Below, one piece after another: positions 16,124 through 19,480 of a stretch of 19,480 bases of DNA. The notes under the pieces are model-generated. The model had not been told where the DNA came from and did no database searches. It worked only from the letters and a program-made list of their open reading frames with translations. Origin of the DNA: Sphingobacteriaceae bacterium UBA2059 (GTDB taxonomy: Bacteria; Bacteroidota; Bacteroidia; Sphingobacteriales; Sphingobacteriaceae); NCBI GenBank assembly GCA_002332615.1, contig DDAL01000019.1, forward strand, positions 38,395 to 57,874, read 5' to 3'. The position numbers and the translations under genes are program-made. Numbering within the stretch: position 1 is the stretch's first letter; every line of letters starts with the position of its first letter.

Positions 16124-16465
16124 AGTTCGAATATTTTAGTTAAACGGATTTGCGAAGAATGTGGTGCGGTGTTTTTAGCGAAAACAACCATGACCCGTTT
16201 CTGCGGTATGAGATGTAATCGGAAGAATTACAAGGGAAGAGTGAGGCAAAAAAAGGTGACTGCTAGCGACAAAGAGACTGCACAAAAAGTAGCACCTAAA
16301 AAAGCGACACTTCAGCAGGAATTTTTATCAATTAAAGATGTTTGTTTACTTTTAAGTATCAGTAGGACAACTTTATGGCGGCTGGCGAAAGAAAAAAAGA
16401 TAAGAGTTAACAAGATTGGTGATCGCTCGATTATCAGTCGAAAGGAAATAGATAATTTATTTTAG
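16121..16465 (+). CDS. Zinc-finger plus HTH excisionase-like DNA-binding protein
   Basis: The 114-residue protein has two parts. Residues 7-40 carry a Cys4 zinc-binding pattern, CEEC then FCGMRC, of the small zinc-ribbon type. Residues 66-114 form a MerR/excisionase-type helix-turn-helix of the HTH_17 kind: SIKDVCLLLSISRTTLWRLA followed by a wing with KIGDRSIISRKEID. Proteins of the second type next to integrases act as recombination directionality factors or repressors; that role is inferred from position. The start is fixed by an in-frame TAG at 16112-16114, and no earlier ATG exists after it. Only 4 bp separate its stop from the integrase start, so the two are coupled. The phased repeats just before it are good candidates for autoregulation. 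Confidence 0.8.
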   Translation: MSSNILVKRICEECGAVFLAKTTMTRFCGMRCNRKNYKGRVRQKKVTASDKETAQKVAPKKATLQQEFLSIKDVCLLLSISRTTLWRLAKEKKIRVNKIGDRSIISRKEIDNLF

Positions 16466-16469
16466 GCGT

Positions 16470-17597
16470 ATGGACCAAAGAACATCAGTCAACTTGAGAG
16501 AGAAGAAACTCGCCAATGGCATGTTAGGCTTGTATCTCGATTTTTATCCGCCAGTATTAATTCCGGAAACTGGCAAAACCACTCGTAGGGAACATTTAAA
16601 AATCCGTATTTATGAAAAGCCAAAGACTGCTCATGAGAAAGAAGTAAACCGATTAGGTAAAGCCAAAGCTGATAGCCTTCGTTCTCAGAGAGAAATCCAA
16701 TTCATGAACAAGAGCTTTGATTTTAAAGATAAGCTCTCTTCCAAAATGGACTTCCTGGCGTATTTCCTAGCTAAAGCCAGGAAACGCAATCAATCAAAAG
16801 GGAATTATGACAATTGGTATGGTGCTTATAAGTACCTGAATTTATATACAGGTGGCCAATGTAAATTTGGGGATGTTGACGAAAGGTTTTGTGAAGGTTT
16901 TAAATCATTTTTGAGTACAGTAAAGTCTATTAAGTCAGATACCGTTGGCTTGGCTCAAAATTCCCAAGTAAGTTATTTTAATAAGTTCAAGGCTGCAGTT
17001 AAAGAAGCATTTGAAGACCGCTTATTTTCCATAAATCCGATTCTTCGCGTAAAAGGTGTTCCTCAAGCAGAAACGCAACGGGAATATTTAACACTTGAGG
17101 AGTTGAAAGCCATTAATGAGACCGAATGCGATCCACCCGTGTTGAAACGTGCAGCTATCTTTTCCGCATTAACAGGTTTACGTTGGTCGGACATGATTAA
17201 ATTAACCTGGAGAGATGTGCAACATTCAGATCAGGATGGTTACTTCATTAGGTTTATCCAGCAAAAAACGCGCGGAATTGAAACCTTACCCATACCAGAA
17301 CAAGCTTATGAGCAATTTGGGGAGCGTGGAGATCCTGATGATCGCATTTTTACCGGACTCAAATATTCCGCTTACACCAATGTGCAATTATCAAGGTGGA
17401 TTTTAAGTGCCGGAATAACCAAGAAAATCACTTTCCATTGTTTTAGACATACCTATGCAACATTACAGTTGACGATGGGAACTGATATCTACACCGTTTC
17501 TAAGCTGCTAGGACATAGACATATCAAAACTACTGAGGTCTATGGTAAAGTGATCGACAAAAGGAAAATAGATGCCGCTAACCGAATAAAACTATAG
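16470..17597 (+). CDS. Tyrosine recombinase (integrase) of a Bacteroidota mobile element
   Basis: The 375-residue integrase should catalyse site-specific integration and excision of the element. It has an arm-type N-terminal domain (about 10-60), a SAM-like core-binding domain (about 85-180) and a catalytic domain from about 205. All catalytic residues are present: Arg238 in TGLRWSDM, Lys266 in IQQKTRG, His323 and Arg326 in HCFRHTYA, His349 in LLGHRHI and the nucleophile Tyr358 in EVYGKV. It therefore looks functional. It resembles the integrases of Bacteroides-type conjugative transposons and genomic islands. It lies between the excisionase-like gene (4-bp gap) and an RteC-like gene (5-bp gap), so the three form an operon. 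Confidence 0.95.
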   Translation: MDQRTSVNLREKKLANGMLGLYLDFYPPVLIPETGKTTRREHLKIRIYEKPKTAHEKEVNRLGKAKADSLRSQREIQFMNKSFDFKDKLSSKMDFLAYFLAKARKRNQSKGNYDNWYGAYKYLNLYTGGQCKFGDVDERFCEGFKSFLSTVKSIKSDTVGLAQNSQVSYFNKFKAAVKEAFEDRLFSINPILRVKGVPQAETQREYLTLEELKAINETECDPPVLKRAAIFSALTGLRWSDMIKLTWRDVQHSDQDGYFIRFIQQKTRGIETLPIPEQAYEQFGERGDPDDRIFTGLKYSAYTNVQLSRWILSAGITKKITFHCFRHTYATLQLTMGTDIYTVSKLLGHRHIKTTEVYGKVIDKRKIDAANRIKL

Positions 17598-17602
17598 CTC
17601 TC

Positions 17603-18469
17603 ATGGAAATTTTAAGACCTGATCCATCCAGATTATGTAATGAAGGGTTAAATATTAACGTCTATAAATTATTGGAAAACGTCGGCGCTTATGATGTTTT
17701 AAGCATTGAATACCGATTAAGAAGCCTTCAAGTTGGCTATCGTATATTTTATAACTATGGCTTTTCTGCCAGCCAGTTTAAAGAATTTCATCATCAAAAA
17801 AGCCGGGTTAAATATTTAAGCGCTCTGATTTATCTGTTTTGCATTGGTATGAGTATACCATTGTGGATGATCGATTCGTCTTACTACTTATTTCTACTGC
17901 CTTTACTTGGAGGCATTTTAGTAAATAGGTTATATTTTAGCCAAAGATGGAAGGCTAATATTTTGCATGTCAAGGAGATATTGGCGGATCCTGAAAACCT
18001 AAGAGCGCTAATGTTAATAGATCCAGATGATATGGAAGGTATTAGACTTTTTGCAAAGAAGTTATTCTGGATTGATTTAGACGTAGTGGATGAAGATGAC
18101 ATATTAATTCGTGAAGAAACGGAGGTTGATCCCTCTAAGAAGATCTTGGCGGCTACTGATCCGCTCACTTTTAAAAGCATCTTTTTAAATGAAGACTTGT
18201 ATCACGTAGCCGTAGAAAAACTTTCAGAGTATTTCACCGTCGAAGGGAAGTTCATCATGAATAAGAGAGGTAAGGCTTACCTCATTGCCATTTTATACGC
18301 CCTTGAATACCGAGGATATTTAAGGAAGACGAATCATTCTGTATTAGAAATTCAAGAAATTGCGTCTACTATTCTAGGTACTCCAGTAAGCGTTGAAACT
18401 GCGAAATTTACCGAAAGGGTAATCCGAGGTAAATACAACGAGATTTTAAGGTTACTACCAAAAGTTTAA
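17603..18469 (+). CDS. Two-TM protein with an RteC-like C-terminal domain, function unknown
   Basis: The 288-residue protein has a soluble N-terminal part, two membrane helices at about 70-89 and 93-111, and a long cytosolic C-terminal part. In the last 75 residues the pattern KAYLIAILYALEYRGYL, then IQEIAS, TAKFTERVIRGKYNE and a leucine-rich end, recalls the C-terminal domain of RteC (LIYALHxxG, IKEIA, an FxEIR-like helix and FLxxL). RteC regulates excision in CTnDOT-type elements. The resemblance is judged by eye and could be chance. The gene starts 5 bp after the integrase stop, which supports a role in the element's mobility. No known RteC protein that I can recall carries membrane helices. 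Confidence 0.7.
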   Translation: MEILRPDPSRLCNEGLNINVYKLLENVGAYDVLSIEYRLRSLQVGYRIFYNYGFSASQFKEFHHQKSRVKYLSALIYLFCIGMSIPLWMIDSSYYLFLLPLLGGILVNRLYFSQRWKANILHVKEILADPENLRALMLIDPDDMEGIRLFAKKLFWIDLDVVDEDDILIREETEVDPSKKILAATDPLTFKSIFLNEDLYHVAVEKLSEYFTVEGKFIMNKRGKAYLIAILYALEYRGYLRKTNHSVLEIQEIASTILGTPVSVETAKFTERVIRGKYNEILRLLPKV

Positions 18470-18523
18470 CTGTTGTCTCTTAAAGTGAAAAAATGACTTA
18501 TTTTATAAGGTGCAGGATCTGGT

Positions 18524-19480
18524 CTATAAATTTCTTTGCTGAGCATATCCGAAAAATCTGTCTGTCATTGTTATGTTTTCGGCTTCGGAAATGTTGGCGA
18601 TATTACAAGCATAATTCATTGCTGGAAATCCCCTATTATCAAGATATTTCTTCAGCCTTATTCCATTAATCTGTTTGTCTGCTTCTGGCATTAAATGGGG
18701 GAGCAGAAAACATTTTAGGACTGCTAATAATCCACCCCCATTTTTTGTTAAAAAGTAAAGCCAATATGGGAACTTTGAATCAAGCTCGACAACGAAGTTT
18801 CTTACTTCTGGAATTTCCCAAATTTCTTTTGTTGTATTATCGTAACCATCAAAGGACACTTCAATTCGTTCACGAAAATGGTTTGTAAATTCTACATCAG
18901 TAATTAACTGTTGGAGTATATTATTTGAAATCGAAATATCATTTCGATCAACCTGGTCCTTTGATATTATTATAGTCAAGAAGTCCACTCCAGCAGCCAT
19001 TATTTCTTTTAAATTTGTTTTGTCACTGGTAATTACCGTACTTGTTGATTTAATTTTCACAGTTTCTGCCTTTAATGCGATGCTGACATCAGTTTCGGGT
19101 TGGTCGTAATATTCATTAATTGTATAAATGCCGGTTACGTTCCACCATTCATCTTTTAATTTTCTTGTTATGAGTAAATTAGAATATCCAAAAAGAATTG
19201 CATAAAGCACGTATACACCATAAATATAAGGTGAATTATATTTAAAATAGATTAATATTAAAGTAGCTAAAATGGCTAAAGTAACAAACAACTGTATGGC
19301 ACCACCTTTTTCAATATACAAAGTAGCCGTCCTAGATTGATCTTCCATACCCGTTTGATAAGCTATCCAATAGTAGATTAAGCAGGTTGAAAGAATCATT
19401 GGGATAAGGATAATTTCTGCATTGTCTCTGAAAAGAAAATGCAGTATAACACTAAATACGGGAGTGTAACGCAAACTGTG
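18524..19480 (-). CDS. Membrane protein of unknown function (5' end may lie outside the window)
   Basis: The reading frame is open to the right edge of the window. A TTG at 19474 gives 316 residues, but there is no stop before the edge, so the true start may lie further right. Membrane helices are predicted at about residues 22-41, 60-76 and 83-102, and a soluble domain of about 210 residues follows, probably cytosolic. The C-terminal part has a recognisable block, LDSKFPYWLYFLTKNGGG, then a leucine-rich LAVLKCFLLPH and GFPAMNYACNIANISEAEN. I cannot assign a family. It is convergent with the RteC-like gene, 54 bp away, and so is a separate transcript, possibly cargo of the element. Confidence 0.7.
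   Translation of the reverse strand, partial: HSLRYTPVFSVILHFLFRDNAEIILIPMILSTCLIYYWIAYQTGMEDQSRTATLYIEKGGAIQLFVTLAILATLILIYFKYNSPYIYGVYVLYAILFGYSNLLITRKLKDEWWNVTGIYTINEYYDQPETDVSIALKAETVKIKSTSTVITSDKTNLKEIMAAGVDFLTIIISKDQVDRNDISISNNILQQLITDVEFTNHFRERIEVSFDGYDNTTKEIWEIPEVRNFVVELDSKFPYWLYFLTKNGGGLLAVLKCFLLPHLMPEADKQINGIRLKKYLDNRGFPAMNYACNIANISEAENITMTDRFFGYAQQRNL

Larger units (their letters stand above)
15970..19480 (+). mobile_element. Left end of an integrative element next to mnmE
   Basis: Directly after the mnmE terminator the sequence changes to a repeat-rich control region, an excisionase-like gene, a tyrosine recombinase gene and genes of unknown function, and by eye it becomes more AT-rich. 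This order is typical of the recombination end of integrative or conjugative elements in Bacteroidota. The left boundary is approximate, because the target-site duplicate cannot be fixed without the right end. The element continues past the window, so its cargo and size are unknown. Confidence 0.65.

Noticed and set aside
18470..18523. Terminator between the convergent genes
   Set aside because: Only a 4-bp stem (AAGT/ACTT) is visible next to the A-run, too weak to call.

Overview
The window looks like a Bacteroidota chromosome, most likely Sphingobacteriales or a close relative; the genus cannot be fixed by eye. The signs are promoters of the TTG-N19-TAnnTTTG kind, start codons without Shine-Dalgarno sequences, a short RRM protein, OmpP1/FadL-like barrels, a ProS of the archaeal/eukaryotic-like class and a TIGR02757 protein. 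It divides into a core chromosome part (1-15969) and the left end of an integrated element (about 15970 to the right edge).

Core part. At 1-3140 the end of an outer-membrane beta-barrel protein (probably the HHH/ComEA-like partner) overlaps comEC by 4 bp, a DNA-uptake pair. A 686-bp gap without a convincing gene follows; it holds a candidate terminator, a near-perfect inverted repeat, a good promoter and a structured leader of about 320 nt that leads into the Mg2+ transporter gene mgtE (3827-5197). Next come genes for an RRM RNA-binding protein, a NUDIX hydrolase and BioA (biotin synthesis), closely spaced on the + strand, and then a UbiD-family decarboxylase. A perfect 14-bp-stem bidirectional terminator (9609-9648) separates this block from a leftward pair: a Tyr/Trp-rich and ERP-repeat lipoprotein, then an OmpP1/FadL-like barrel. 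Divergent from that pair is a tight operon for translation and tRNA modification: proS, a TIGR02757 gene and mnmE, closed by a strong terminator at 15935-15969.

Mobile part. Directly after the mnmE terminator there is a repeat-rich 150-bp control region: nested direct and inverted copies of TTGTATCTT, then four GAAACA motifs spaced exactly 10 bp apart and running into a start codon. It precedes a zinc-finger plus helix-turn-helix excisionase-like gene, a complete tyrosine recombinase gene and a gene for a two-TM protein whose C-terminal domain recalls RteC, the excision regulator of CTnDOT-type elements. A convergent gene for an unknown membrane protein runs off the right edge. This is best read as the recombination module of an integrative element sitting against the 3' end of mnmE. 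Its cargo and right end lie outside the window.

The most promising unexplained items are the RteC-like membrane protein next to the integrase, the phased repeats and nested inverted repeats in front of the excisionase gene, and the mgtE leader with a 12-residue upstream ORF, a hairpin and an antisense small ORF. ComEC also appears to keep a decayed metallo-beta-lactamase-like tail.
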